A stretch of DNA of 64,000 nt from Mytilus californianus (GCF_021869535.1 NW_026262734.1:71943839-72007838); one strand, 5' to 3'. Positions 1 to 12,667 are shown, counted from the first letter of the stretch. Notes: generated from the letters alone by a model not told the origin. Translations and numbers: made by a program.

Positions 1-84
1 AGAAAAACATGCACTCCTTAAAATTATGCTATACACCAAATATACTTGACCTATTGCCTATAGTATCTGCGAAACAGAACTAGT

Positions 85-1085
85 TACAACAAGAGGCTGT
101 CAGAGTGACAGCAAACCTGATTTTCCTGCAGAGGTCGAACCCTAAACAGTTGAGCAAGTATGGACACTACATTTAAGTTTAAAACAGCTCTGAATTTGGT
201 TTGTGATTGAATATTTGACACAGCATAGGTTTGTGACACAAATAAATGAACAGAAATACTTGAAATTGGACATTTAAATACCTATTATGGTCCAATATAA
301 AAAATCTAAGTACATATTAGAATCAGCATATCAAAGAACCCCAAGAATTCAATTTTTTATGAAATCAGACAAAAGTTTAATTTAAGACTCTTTGGACCTC
401 AATTTGAACCAATTTGATAAAGGAGCCCACAATCCAAAATCTCTCAATACATGGTTAGATTCAGCATTTCAAAGAACCCCATAAATAATTTTTTTGTTGA
501 ATCAAACAAAGTTTAATTTTGGACCCTGATTTGGACCAACTTGAAAACTGGGCCCAAAAACCTAATATTTAAATACAGGTTTAGATTCAGCATTTGAAAG
601 AACCCTATATATATATTTAATTTATGTTGAAATGAAACACAGGTTAATTTTATCCATAATATTTTCTGTGCAAAGGGAAATAACTCAAACTGGATAAATA
701 GTTCTCTAAAATAAGATATGATGCAATTTTTCAAATTATAATCAATAATATAATAACAACAACCAGTGATGACTAAGTTCTCTAAAATTAGATATGATTT
801 AACACTCAAACATTGCTAGAATCAGCATATCAAAGAACCAAAGAATTCAATTTTTGATGAAATTAATCAAAAGTGTAATTTAGGACCCTTTGGACCTCAA
901 TGTGGTATCATCTTATTAATAATGAAAAGAAATACAGGTTTAGATTAAGCATTTCAAAGAACCCTATATATATTCAATTTATGTTGAAATCAAACACAGT
1001 TTAATTTTGGACCTCAATTTGGACCAACTTGAAAACTGGGCCCAAAATCAGAAACTCTAAATATATGTTTATTAATAGACAATAT
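85..1085 (+). mobile_element. F3 fragment with a different 5' hairpin
   Basis: A perfect hairpin GCTGTCA-GAG-TGACAGC (about 94-110) precedes the F3 marker GCAGAGGTCGAACC and then F3-type tandem units (AGCATATCAAAGAACCCC, TTTAATTTTGGACC). The copy is truncated and has no 3' hairpin. Confidence 0.65.
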
Positions 1086-1122
1086 AAGCTTAGTTTTTAA
1101 GGACTTTACTTCATAAAAAAAA

Positions 1123-2478
1123 AATTCGTAAGGGTTCCGCGGAACCCATTGTCTCGCTTACTTTTGCTGTTAATCGCAGGCTCAACAAAAATGAGGAAAA
1201 AAAATCAATAAAAATATTCCTTTAGATACTATCTTTTTATTGTAAGAAGCTTCTGTCAAAGTTTGGTATAAATCCAGGATAGTTTATGAATCTAATAAAT
1301 GTTTTAAAAACTTTAACTGCAGACTGTATTTAATGTTAACTGGAAGAAAAACTAAGTCCATTTATAAGTAAAATGCGGATAAACAGGTACAAATTTTAAC
1401 ACAATTTCCTTCTAGATACTAGCTTTTGATCATAAACAAGCTTCTGTCCAAATTTGGTACAAATTCAGGATAGTTTAAGAAAGTTATTAAAATTTTAAAA
1501 ACTTTAATCAGAGTGAAAATATTGTTTCCTGGCAGAAAAACTAAGTCCATTTATAAGTAAAATACAGAAATAAACTGCTTCGCTGAGCGCAGCTGGATAC
1601 GCCCGCAGAGTTCCAACCCTGAACAGTTGGGGCAAAAATGGACACAATATTCAAGCTTGATACAGGTCTGAATTTGGATTGTAATTAAATATTTGACATA
1701 TTATAGGTTTCTGAATAAATGTAGTCAAAGAACTTGAAATTGGTTATATGAATTGAATTTATATTCAATTAAAGATTTCTTGCTGTTGTGCAATACACTG
1801 TGCTGTTGCGCAATACTTAGTAAATCTGTTGTCAAACTATAAACAAATAAAGTTCAATTTATTCTCAATGTCATATTAGAAATTTATGAAAATGTAAAAG
1901 GAGCTTACATCAATAGATATAAACAATTCACCAAAGTTTCATGAGAATTGCTGACAGCATTTTTGAGTTATTGTCCGAAAACTGGAAAATCCCCCCTTTT
2001 TTAATGAATAAAACCCCATAACTCAGAAATGTAAAATGTAAAATTTATAAAATTCTAAACGGAGCTTACATCAATAGATATAAACAATTCACCAAAGTTT
2101 CATAAGAACTGCTGAAAGCATTTTTGATTTTTTGTCCGAAAACTGGAAAATCCCCCTTTTTTTATGAATAAAACCCTGTAACTCGGAAACGTAAAACCTA
2201 AAATAAAAAAAAATCGAAAGGGAGCTCATGTCAATAGATATAAACAATTCACCACAATTTCTTGCAAGTTGGTGAAAGCATTCTTGAGTTGTTGTCCGAA
2301 AACTGGAAAATCCCCCTTTTTTTAATGAATAAAACCCCATAACTCGGAAACGTAAAATCTAAAATTTATAATAAACGAAAGGGAGCTCACGTCAATAGAT
2401 ATAAACAATTCACCAAAGTTTTATGCAAATTGGTTAAAGCCTTTTTGAGTTAATGTCTGACATGTTGACGACGGACGG

Positions 2479-2513
<35 letters not shown>

Positions 2514-2990
2514 GACAGACGGACAACGGTATACCATAATACGTCCCGTAAACGGGCGTATAAAAATAAAATTTTTTTTTTAACAAATTTACTTCTGGAT
2601 ACTATCTTATGATCATAAACAAGCTTCTGTCCAAGTTTGGTACAAATCCTGGATAGTTTAAGGAAGTTATTAAAATTTTAAAAACTTTAACCACAGAGTG
2701 AATGTAATGTTTCCTGGCAGAAAAACTAAGTCCATTTACAAGTAAAATACGGAAAAACAGGAATTTTATTTTTACAAAATTTACTTCTGGATACTATCTT
2801 ATGATCATAAACAAGCTTCTGTCCAAGTTTGGTAGAAATCCAGGATAGTTTAAGAAAGTTATTAAAATTTCAAAAAATTTCAAAAACTTTAACCACAGAG
2901 TGAATATTTGTGGACGCCGCCGACGACTTCGACGGAATTTAGGATCGCTATGTCTCACTTTTTCGACTAAAGTCGAAGGCTCGACAAAAA
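1123..2990 (+). mobile_element. F4 element, copy a, interrupted by F2
   Basis: The 5' end has a perfect 16-bp palindrome GGGTTCCGCGGAACCC (1132-1147) followed by GTCTCGC. The body is tandem units of about 190 bp (AAGCTTCTGTCCAAGTTTGG, CTAAGTCCATTTATAAGTAA). The 3' end has a GCCGCCGACGAC tract and a hairpin at 2952-2985 (GTCTCAC...GGCTCGAC with inner TTCGACT/AGTCGAA). An F2 element sits at 1572-2566. Confidence 0.8.
1572..2566 (+). mobile_element. F2 element, copy a, nested in F4
   Basis: The 5' end is CTGCTTCGCTGAGCGCAG (weak hairpin) and GGATACGCCCGCAGAG. The body has about four 165-175-bp tandem units (AACAATTCACCAAAGTTTC, TGTCCGAAAACTGGAAAATC). Then comes a GACGGACG/GACAGACG microsatellite (2467-2524) and a 3' hairpin ATACGTCCCG-TAA-ACGGGCGTAT (2539-2561) before an A-run. 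Confidence 0.88.
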
Positions 2991-3148
2991 TATGTATAGC
3001 ATTCAGAAAATTAGTTTTTACAGAATAACAAACAAACTTGCCACAAAATTCTACAAACAATTTACCAAAGAAAAGAAGAAAAAAATCAAAAATTTTATTT
3101 ATCATTAATACAATGTCATTTCAAAATCTATAAAACTTATCAGTAACA

Positions 3149-5298
3149 AGAAATAATTGTAACAGAATGCTGTTACGAAGTCTCCCTAACAAAGCTCTAA
3201 TAATTCGTCATTCCCATTGTTGCTTGACATTGGGCAATGTCCAGTACAAATTGGTTTATGATATGCATTAGTGATGCCTATGGATTGACCCTGTATGTTA
3301 TTCATATCTTCTTGAAATTACGAATAGGAATTTATATGGTTTAGGGGTGGAGATCTGGACCATTTACAAGTTCTCAAAAGGGGGGGGGGGGGGGGGGGGG
3401 GTGGGGGAGGTGATCCCCAGGGGACTCTCCCTTTATTTCATATGATTTGTTTTTTGTCCTGTACAAGAATATATATGGTTTAGGGGTAGGGATCTTGACC
3501 GTTTACAAAGTTCTTAAACAGGAGGCGGTGGGGGTGACCACAGGGGACTTGCCTTATATTTCATTTGATTTGTTTTATGGTCCCATACAAGAATATATAT
3601 GGTTTCCGCATGGGGATCTTGATCGTTTACAAGTTTTCAAAAAGAAGGGGGGTGGGGGTTACCCCAGGGTATTTCCCCTTAATTTCATTTGATTTGTTTT
3701 ATTGTCCAATTCAAGAATTTATATGGTTTAGGGGTGGGGATCTAGACCGTTTACAAGCTATCAAAAAGAAGGGGGTGGGGGTGACCCCCATGGACTTCCC
3801 CTATATTTGATTTGATTTGTTTTATTGCATACAAGAATATATATGGTTAAGGGGTGGGGATCTCGACCGTTAACAAGTTCTCAAACAGGAGGGGGTGGGG
3901 TGACCATAGGGGACTCGCATTTTATTTTTTATTTGATTTGTTTTATTGTCCCATACAAGAATATATATAGTTTCAGGTTGTGGATCTTGACCGTTTACAA
4001 GTTTTCAAAAAGAAAGGGGATGGGGGTGACCCCCATGGACTTCCCCTATATTTCATTTGATTTGTGTTATTGGCCCGTACAAGAATATATATGGTTTAGG
4101 GGTGGGGATCTCGACCGTTTACAAGTTTTTAAACAGGAGGGGGTAGGGGTGACCCCAGGGGACTCGCCTTGTATTTCATTTGATTTGTTTGATTGTCCCA
4201 TACAAGAATATATATGGTTTCCGGGTGGAGATTTTGACTGTTTACAAGTTTTCAAAAAAAAGGGGGGAGGGGGTGACCCCAGGGGACTCCCCCTCAATTT
4301 CATATGATTTGTTTTTTGTCCTGTACAAAAATATATATGGTTTAGGGGTAGGGATCTTAACCGTTTACAAGTTCTTAAACAGGAGGAGGTGGGGGTGACA
4401 CAAGGGAACTTGCCTTATATTTCATTTGATTTGTTTTATGGTCCCTTACAAGAATATATATGGTTTCCGCATGGGGATCTTGACCGTTTACAAGTTTTCA
4501 AAAAGAAGGGGGGTTGGGGTTACCCCAGGGGATTTCCCCTTGATTTCATTTGATTTGTTTTATTGTCCAATTCAAGAATATATATGGTTTAGGGGTGGGG
4601 ATCTAGACCGTTTACAAGTTATCAAAAAGAAGGGGGGTAGGGGTGACCCCCATGGACTTCCCCTATATTTCATTTGATTTGTTTTATTGCATACAAGAAT
4701 ATATATGGTTTAGGGGTGGGGATCTTGACTGTTTACAAGTTCTCAAACAGGAAGGGTAGGGGGTGACCCCAGGGGACTCGCATTTTATTTTTTATTTGAT
4801 TTGTTTTATTGTCCCATACAAGAATATACATAGTTTCAGGGTGTGGATCTTGACCGTTTACAAGTTTTCAAAAAGAAAGGGGGTGGGGGTGACCCCCATG
4901 GACTTCCCCTATATTTCATTTGATTTGTGTTATTGTCCTGTACAAGAATACATATGGTTTAGGGGTGGGGATCTCGACCGTTTACAAGTTTTTAAACAGG
5001 AGGGGATGGGGGTGACCCCAGGGGACTCGCCTTGTATTTCATTTGATTTGTTTGATTGTCCCATACACGAATATATATGGTTTCAGGATGGAGATTTTGA
5101 CTGTTTACAAGTTTTCAAAAAGAAGGGGGGTGGGGGTGAACCCGGGGACTCCCCAAATATTTCATATGATTTGTTTTATTGTCCCATACAAGAAGATATA
5201 TGGTTTAGGGGTGGGGATCTCAACCGTTTACAAGATAAAAGCACATTCTCAAATTGAAAGGGGGTGGGGGTAAGAATATATATGGTTTAGGGAGACTT
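3149..5298 (+). mobile_element. F8 element, copy a, with G-rich higher-order array
   Basis: The 5' hairpin GTAACAG-AATG-CTGTTAC (3159-3176) is followed by AAGTCTCCC. The body from about 3340 is a tandem array. The right end GGGAGACTTAA (5290-5300) matches only the distal arm of the family's 3' hairpin, so the rest of the 3' end appears deleted. Compare the complete copy at 36604-38210. Confidence 0.72.
3340..5290 (+). repeat. Tandem array of ~123-bp monomers with a 7-mer higher-order repeat
   Basis: About 15 monomers, each with GATTTGTTTTATTGTCC, AAGAATATATATGGTTTAGG, CCGTTTACAAGTT and a G-rich to C-rich stretch (GGGGGTGGGGGTGACCCC). Variant monomers recur in the same order with a period of 861-863 bp (for example 3441/4302, 3565/4426, 4180/5043). 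A G-run lies at 3379-3400. The short open frames along the array arise from the repeat and are not genes. Confidence 0.88.
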
Positions 5299-5664
5299 AA
5301 TTATCTACAAAATGTCTAATAATGAACAGTAAATTTCAAATTTCATTTATACAGTCCTACTAGTAAATTTCTAACTTTATATATACAGTCCTACAGATCT
5401 TATCAGGAAACAGAAAATTTTCAAATAAATCTGTCACTCCAATGATATTATATGCTAAGATATAACCCAGATCTAATTAATAATTAATAATGTAATTAAC
5501 TTCAAAATGTCTAATAATATAGCTTATAATCATTACCACTTAGGAAATAGATAATTTTCAAATAAATCTGTCACTCCAATTTTTATTGTGAGATAAGACA
5601 TTATGCTTAGTCATAAAAAAGATAACAAGAGTAAAATATTTAAAAATTCCACTTTTGGATATTA

Positions 5665-6693
5665 AAAATTCGTAAGGGTTCCGCGGAACCCAGTGTCTCG
5701 CCTACTTTTTCTGTTAATCACAGGCTCAACAAAAATGAGGAAGTAAATCAATAAAAATATTCCTCTTGATACTATCTTTTGATTGTAAGAAGCTTCTGTC
5801 CAAGTTTGGTAAAAATCCAGGATAGTTTATGAATCTAATAAATGTTTAAAAACTTTAACTGCAGACTGAATGTAATGTTAACTGGAAGAAAACAAAAATT
5901 TCCTTCTAGATACTAGCATTTGATCATAAACAAGCTTCTGTCCAAGTTTGGTACAAATCAAAAATAGTATAAGAAAGTTATTAAAATTTTAAAAACTTTA
6001 ACCACAGAGTGAATGTGTTGTTTCCTGGCAGAAAATCTAAGTCCATTTAAAAGTAAAATACGGAAAAAATGGATTTATTTTTTTACCAAATTTCCTTCTA
6101 GATACTAGCTTTTGATCATAAACAAGCTTCTGTCCAAGTTTGGTACAAATCCAAAATAGAATAAGAAGGTTATTAAAATTTTAAAAACTTTAACCACAGA
6201 GTGAATGTGTTGTTTCCTGGCAGAAAAACTAAGTCCATTTAAAAGTAAAATGAGGAAAAAATGTTTTTTTTTTTTACAAAATTTACTTCTGGATACTATC
6301 TTTTGATCATAAACAAGCTTCTGTCCAAGTTTGGTAGAAACCCAGGATAGTTAAAGAAAGTAATTAAAATTTTAAAAACTTTAACCACAGAGTGAATGTA
6401 ATATTTCCCGGCAGAAAAACTAAGTCCATTTATAAGTAAGATACGGAAAAAATGGAATTTTATTTTTACAAAATTTACTTCTGGATACTATCTTATGATC
6501 ATAAACAAGCTTCTGTCCAAGTTTGGTAGAAATCCAGGATAGTTTAAGAAAGTTATTAAAATTTCAAAAACTTTAACCACAGAGTGAATATTTGTGGACG
6601 CCGCCGACGACAACGACGACGACGACGACGCCGACGGAATGTAGGATCGCTATGTCTCGCTTTTTCGACTAAAGTCGAAGGCTCGACAAAAAT
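5665..6693 (+). mobile_element. F4 element, copy b, complete
   Basis: Palindrome GGGTTCCGCGGAACCC at 5676-5691, then GTGTCTCGCC. Four to five tandem units of about 180-190 bp follow, then a GAC/GCC tract (6598-6640) and a 3' hairpin at 6654-6687 (GTCTCGC...GGCTCGAC, inner TTCGACT-AA-AGTCGAA), then AAAAAT. It is the cleanest F4 copy. Confidence 0.85.
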
Positions 6694-6894
6694 GGCGATA
6701 ACTCACAGAGATATACTAATATCTTGAAAATTGAACTAGACCTTCAATAAGTCCCAGGAAACAACATATTTAAATTTGAAAAAAATTTGTTAAAGCATTT
6801 TCATGTTATTGTGCTGACACTGTTTGGCAGACGCCCGTAGGAGTCATACCAAAACAACACCATCAGACTGCACACCTATGTTTGGGAAAGGCAC

Positions 6895-7350
6895 GTATAT
6901 TCTGGAACTGTGTTAGGTGGCAAAATGTTCTCTAATGATGAGTCAAGATTTTGTTTGCATAGAAGTGGTGGCTGAATGAGAGTTTACCAATGAACTTTAT
7001 GTAGACGCAAGTGTGAATGAATGTGATTGCTATGATGGAGCTGGTGTGGTGGTTCAAGCAGTCAAGTTCAAGCACTGACATGAAGTTTATTAACGGAAGC
7101 CTAACTGGAGTGGGTATCGTGACAAAATTATCTCTCCTATTGTGCAACCATTCATTGCTAGTAACGGAAATCAGCATTCTTCTCGAAAGGACTATGCTAT
7201 GTGTCACTTGTTTCATGTATGCACACAATATCTTGTGCAGTATAACATTACCATTCTTCCATGGCCAGCTCTATTGTCAGACCTATCACCCATTGAAAAT
7301 TTATGGGATGAACTTGAAAAACTTATTCGTAGACAACATTAGTCATCGGA
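6895..7350 (+). pseudogene. Tc1/mariner transposase fossil
   Basis: Translated fragments in changing frames follow a Tc1-type DDE transposase: FSNDESRFCLHRSGG near 6926-6972, then GSLTGVG, RDKIISPIVQPFI, NITILPWPALLSDLSPIENL and WDELEKLIRR up to about 7340. The DLSPIENLWDEL block holds the third catalytic acid of the family. The block that should read DNARPH is degraded (KDYAMCHLFH), and several stops and frameshifts are present, including TGA and TAG near 6974-7000. No terminal inverted repeats were identified. It is dead as a protein and represents about the C-terminal half of a transposase. Confidence 0.85.
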
Positions 7351-8496
7351 ATCGATCAACTAGGTACAAACCGCCTTGTTGAAAGAGTAGAACTTTATTT
7401 AACGCATTATTGGTTCCATTCAATGCATCACAGATTAAGAACTGTTATCGACAGTAATGAGATGTGGTCATAGGCATTATTAATTTTCAACTTTTGGTTC
7501 GATACAATGTCTTCAAACAGTCCTTGCTTATAAAGGCAAATGAAATGAGATCTGTTTTCTTTATTAAGTGTGTATGCTTTTATGTTATAGTTCGTAAAAT
7601 ATAAAACTACACTATCATTATTAATAAAATGCTCCTCAGGTGCAGCTTGATATGACCGCAAAGGTTGAACCATGAACAGTTGGGGCAAGTATGGACACTA
7701 CATTCAAGCTTGATACAGCTCTGAATTTGGATTGTGATTAAATATTTGATACATCAAAGGTTTCTTACACAGAATAAATGTAGTCAAAGAACTGAAAATT
7801 TTGAAATTGGACTTTACCTATTATGGTCCAATATCTAAAATCTAAATACATGGTCAGATACAGCATATCATAGAATCCCAAGAATATAATTTTTGATGAA
7901 ATCAAACAAAGTTTAATTTAGGACCCTTTGGACCTCAAGTGGATAACAGGGCCCTGTAAAATCCAAAATCTAAATACAAGGTTAGAATCAGCATATCAAA
8001 GAACCCATATATACAATTTTTTAAGGGGTTCACTTCATCAAGAAAAAAAAACAATATATATATAGCATTCTGAAAAGTAATTTATACAGAATAACAAACA
8101 AACAAACCTATCACAAAGTTCTTCAAAAAATTTACCAAAAAAATGATAAAAAACAATTTCCAAAATATCATTCCCCATTAATACAGTCCTACAGTTATCC
8201 CCAAGAAATTGCATCAAAATGATGATGGATTTAAAATCAGCTTATCAGCCACACCTCTTAGAAAACACAAAATTTTCAAATAAATTTGTCACTCCAATTA
8301 TAAGTGTGTTAGTTGATGAATACCACATGTTTTGTTTTCTTGATAGTATGTGGTGATTGCTGCATGAATGAATAAATAATAAACACACAACACTTATCCA
8401 TATTCATAAATGTGAATATTTAGTTAATTACAAATGTAATTATGTAATACAAATTGTGTGTAGTTTTTATAGGAAGAAAATTTTTTTTTTTTTTTA

Positions 8497-8652
8497 AATA
8501 ATAAAAATAATAATAATACATGTAATAATAATTCTTTATTTAAAGAGGGTTACACAGTTAGCTGTAAAACAAACCTTTCCTGGGGCCCTCATGAAATACA
8601 TTGAAATATAACAAACAAAGAATTACAAAATAATCAAACAACTACACACATT
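8497..8652 (-). repeat. LINE 3' end, solo copy
   Basis: Reverse complement of the LINE tail at 49822-49977: an ATT-rich run, the CTTTATTTAAAGAGGGTTAC block and the GCCCTCATGAAATACATTGA block. It is 5'-truncated and inserted in an F3 element. Confidence 0.75.
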
Positions 8653-9479
8653 AGCTAATGTGTAGGGAATTAATACATTGCAAACTTTCCTTTATTCATT
8701 TTAATATTTGATTTCCATGATTAGTTATAAAAATGTTAAAATAAACAAAATTTCAATTAATTTCATTGTTCCTGTCCTGGAGTGATAATATCAGAAACTG
8801 GACATAATCATCTATCCATATAAACAAACTCAGTTTTTTGTTTTAAATATCTGTTTGTTAAGTAATTCTATCTGTCCCTTTATCAGCATGAGATGACAGA
8901 TTTACAGCTCTACATAACCATTTTATAATCTAATAATGAACAGTAAATTTCAAACTATATCTAAACATAATTTTTTCTCTAAAATTAGATAATCATATGA
9001 TGCTACATCTATTTTTAACAATGACACTACTTATAATTTCTATTAATTGTGCAATACAGCTCTGATTAAATATTTGAAATAGAATAGTTTCTGACACAGA
9101 ATGAATGTGGTCTAAGTAATTAAATAATTTGAAATTGGACACTTACCAATTATGGTCCAATATCCAAAATCCAAATACATGGTTTGAATCAGCATATCAA
9201 AGAACCCCAAGAATTAAATTTTTGATGATTTGGACCTCAATGTGGACCAATTTGGTAACACGACCAAAAATCCAAAATCTAAATACAAGGTTAGTTTCAG
9301 CATATCAAAGAACCCCATATATTCAATTTTAGTTGAAATAAAACAAAGTTTTATTTTGGACCCTTAAGACCTTAATATGAACAAATTCAAAAACAGAGCC
9401 CAAAATCCAAATTCTAAATACCCCAAGAATTCAAGACTTTGAATTAAATCCCATTGAAATTGGTCAAGAAAGAAGCAAT

Positions 9480-10300
9480 TTATACAAACTATTACAAAAG
9501 TATTGTTTTTGGCCCCTTTTTCCTAAACTGTAAGGGTCATAACCCCCAAAATCAATCCCAACCTTCCTTTTATGGTATAACACCTTGTGGCACAATTAAA
9601 TAGCAATCCATAGACTTATACTCAAGTTATTGTCTGCAAACCAGAAAATCCTAGTTTGTTGGCCCCTTTTCAGCCCTTAATTCCTAAACGGTTTGGGCCA
9701 TGACCCCCAATATCAATCCCAACCTTCGTTTTGAAGTATGGAACCTTGTGGTAAAATTTCATAGAGAGAGAGAGATCCATACACTTATACACAAGTTATT
9801 GTCCTGAAACAAGAAAAAATGCTTGTTTTTGGCCCCTTTTTGGTCCCTAATTACTATACAGCTATGACAATAACCCCCAAAATCAATCCTAACCTTCCTT
9901 TTGTGGTATGGAACCTTGAGCTAAAATTTCATAGAAATCCATACACTTATACTCAAGTTATTGTCTGTGAACCAGAAAAATGCTTGTTTTTTGGCCCCTA
10001 CTTTGGCCCTTATTTACAACAGCTATGACAATAACCCCAAAAATCAATCCAAACCATCCTATTCTGGTATGGAACCTTGTGCTAAAATTTTATAGAGATC
10101 CATAATTTTATACTCAAGTTATTGTCTATGAACCAAGTTATTGTCTGCAAACAAAAAAATGCTTGTTTTTGGCCCTTAATTACAAAACAGCTATGACATA
10201 ACCCCCAAATCAATCCCAACCTTCCTATTGTAGTATGGAACCCTGTGCTAAAATTTCATAGAGATCCATACACTTATACTCAAGTTATTGTCTGAGAACC
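9480..10300 (+). repeat. Tandem ~130-bp units in the 3' half of F3
   Basis: Repeats of TTTTTGGCCCC, AACCTTCCTTTTGTGGTATG, AAATTTCATAGAGATCCATA and ACTCAAGTTATTGTCTG, roughly six imperfect units. The same units occur just before the 3' ends of the other F3 copies (21110-21420, 60190-60500). Confidence 0.8.
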
Positions 10301-10379
10301 AAAATGTCTTCGGACGACAACACAGACATCGCCATAACATAATACGAACGCAAAAATTTTGCTGTTGTATAAAAAATAA

Positions 10380-10720
10380 AATAAATAATTTTTGATATAA
10401 TTTGGGTATCTTTTCATTTTGTGGCAAGTATATTAAATAGTTCCCTTTATAATGAATATAAGTTAAAAGTTGATGTGACCACAAAATACACTAAACCCAA
10501 ATAGTAACCTACCTTAAACCAAAGTTTTAACCTGTCACATTTTAAAGTTCAGTAAACCATGAAAACTTGGTCTAAACCCTATGTTGACAAATATATTAAG
10601 TAGTTCATTTCACAATGAACAAATGTTTATAGTTTCAAGTCGATGTGACTACAAAGTTCTATTAACCAAAACTTTAACCTACCTTAAACCTATAACCTGA
10701 TAGGGGACAGACTGTCAACC
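10380..10720 (+). repeat. Two diverged ~180-bp tandem units
   Basis: Two imperfect copies share TATTAAGTAGTTC, GATGTGACTACAAA and TTTAACCTACCTTAAACC. The stretch up to 10815 otherwise shows nothing recognisable. Confidence 0.55.
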
Positions 10721-10814
10721 CACAGACCGGAAAGCATAATTCCCTCTACTTTTGTAAGTTAGGCTTTAAAATCACCTTACCAAAAAAATAGCTTTTTTAA
10801 TCATTCCCTAAAGT

Positions 10815-11745
10815 ATACAAGAGTGCACAAGCTGAAATACCTCGCCTGCTTTACTTATTGTGATTGAATTTCATATCATGCACCGCATATTAGTTAGCCT
10901 ATTGCTTATAGCATGTTGGAAACAGACCTCATTACAAATATTGAACATTGACCAATGAACCATAAAAATGAGGTCAAGGTGAGATGAACTATGCAAGAAA
11001 ACAGTAACACCATGCAATATTCCACACCTTTCGCTTAGAGTATCTGAGAAACTGACCATAAACACTTAACATTGACTGATGAACCATGAAAATGAGGACA
11101 ATTTCAGATGAACCTTGCCAGACAGACATATTCATCTAACAATCATTCCATAAATCAAATATATTTTACCTATTGCTTATAGTATTAGATAATGGATAAA
11201 ACCCTGAAAACTTAACATTGACCAAATGAATCCTGAAAATGAGGTCAAGGTCAGATGAAATCTGCCAGACAGACATGTACATCTTACAATCATTCATTTC
11301 ACTAAATATAGTGACCCTATTGCTTATAGTATCTGAGAAATAGACCAAACTGGAAAAAAATAACATTGTCCAATGAACCATTAAAAAGGTCAAAGTCAGA
11401 TGAAACCTGCCAGACAGCAATGTTCACCTTGCAATCATTCCACACTTCAAATATAGTTGACCTTTTGCTTATAGTATCTGATAAGTAGACCAAACCACAA
11501 AAACTTAACATTGACCACTGAACCATGAAAAAAGGTCAAAGTCAGATGCGACCTGCCAGTCCGACATGTATACCTTACAACCATTCCACACATCAAATAT
11601 AGTTGACCTATTGCTTATATCATAGTATATGAGATAAGGACTTGACCATGAAAACTTAACCTTGATCACTGATCCATGAAATGAAGTCAAGATGTGTTGA
11701 ACCTTGTCTCACAGACATGTAGACCTTGCAAGGATCCCATATATT
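10815..11745 (+). mobile_element. F6 element, copy b, 3'-truncated
   Basis: The 5' end ACAAGAGTGCACAAGCTGAA is followed by CCTCGCCTG. About six tandem units of 120-130 bp follow (AACATTGACCAATGAACC, TGAGGTCAAGGTCAGATGAA, ATAGTTGACCTATTGCTTAT). No microsatellite or 3' hairpin is present. Confidence 0.72.
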
Positions 11746-11983
11746 AAATAAAATTATCCTATTTCTCATAATAAGTGACTAGTATCTAGGTTCTCTAACT
11801 TTCCAATTATATAAAGCTTTATGCAAATAGCTAATGCTGCCACCAATGGATAAGCATCCATATGTCCTGCATTCTGCAACATTCATCACAAGCAAGACAA
11901 ACACTAAAGTTGGAACTCCTTCTGGCAAACTTTTTTACTGTTTTGGTATTTACACTCTGTAACATTTATGTTTTTGTCTTTTC

Positions 11984-12062
11984 AACCTTTGATTGATTGA
12001 TTGCTGGTTGCTTAACATCCAGTGGCAAATATTTCATGCATGTTCAGGACGATTTTCAACCT
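11984..12062 (+). repeat. Interspersed repeat with GCTTAACATCCAGTGGCAAA
   Basis: A related sequence occurs at 17393-17450 (CTGTTTAACATCCAGTGGCA, then TTCAGGACAAG). It looks like a fragment of a dispersed repeat; class unknown. Confidence 0.5.
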
Positions 12063-12154
12063 TTGAGTCTCAAACATACTTGGTGATGGTTAATCTAAAA
12101 ATATGTGTTGTGCACACAAAATCTTCTTATTCTAATATACTAGTATATAAACTA

Positions 12155-12667
12155 GACAAAGTGATGCCCCCGCACTCCACTCTGAAGTAACTGTATTATA
12201 GTAAAGTCAACATAGGACTTTCTTTGAGATATTATTGTGTCTGGGAGACACAAATGATGCCCCCGCAGATGCAATGTGTTATTTTAAAATACACAAAGTT
12301 GAGTATGGGAGCACATAGGTCTATGGTTCACTGTAGGAGGAGCTATCTGGAAACGCTATGCACCTCTTATGCAAGTATATACTCCAAAAATGACAAAAGT
12401 TCAACTATCTCCCAAAAGAGCAAATATTAATAAAAATCAAAACCCTGACCACATGCACACCTTCAAATTCAATATATGTACAAACAGCCAGCAAAGTGAA
12501 AACTTCCTAGCATTCAAACTGTAGGACGAATTATCTGGAATAACTATACACCCATAATGGGACGGACGGACGGAAGGACGGACAGATGGAAGGACAGATG
12601 GACGGACAGAGGACGGACAGGGGTAAAACAATATGCCCCCCAACTTTCAGTTGCGGGGGCATAAAAA
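12155..12667 (+). mobile_element. F7' element, copy a
   Basis: GTGATGCCCCCGCACTCC at 12161 is a first 5'-like motif. A hairpin GTGTCT-GGG-AGACAC followed by AAATGATGCCCCCGC (12237-12265) is a second. The body has CCTGACCACATGCACACC and TAGGACGAATTATCTGG, then an ACGG/ACAG microsatellite (12558-12620) and a 3' hairpin ATGCCCCCCAACT-TTC-AGTTGCGGGGGCAT (12633-12662), then AAAAAT. Confidence 0.8.

Larger units (their letters stand above)
7626..10372 (+). mobile_element. F3 element, copy b
   Basis: The 5' end is AAATGCTCCTCAGGTGCAGC then TTGATATGACCGCA. The body has F3 tandem units, a LINE tail (8497-8652), and units with GGCCCCTTTTT and CCCCCAAAATCAATCC (9500-10300, about 125-130 bp each). The 3' hairpin ATACGAACGCAAAA / TTTTGCTGTTGTAT spans 10342-10370. 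It is diverged from the other two long copies. Confidence 0.75.

Noticed and set aside
1132..1147. Transcription terminator or operator (perfect palindrome)
   Set aside because: It recurs at the 5' end of each F4 copy and belongs to the element's end structure; nothing suggests a bacterial-type terminator.
3447..5273. Open frames of 70-164 residues on both strands in the G-rich array
   Set aside because: Produced by the tandem monomers; they overlap on both strands and have low-complexity repeat content, with no start context or domain.
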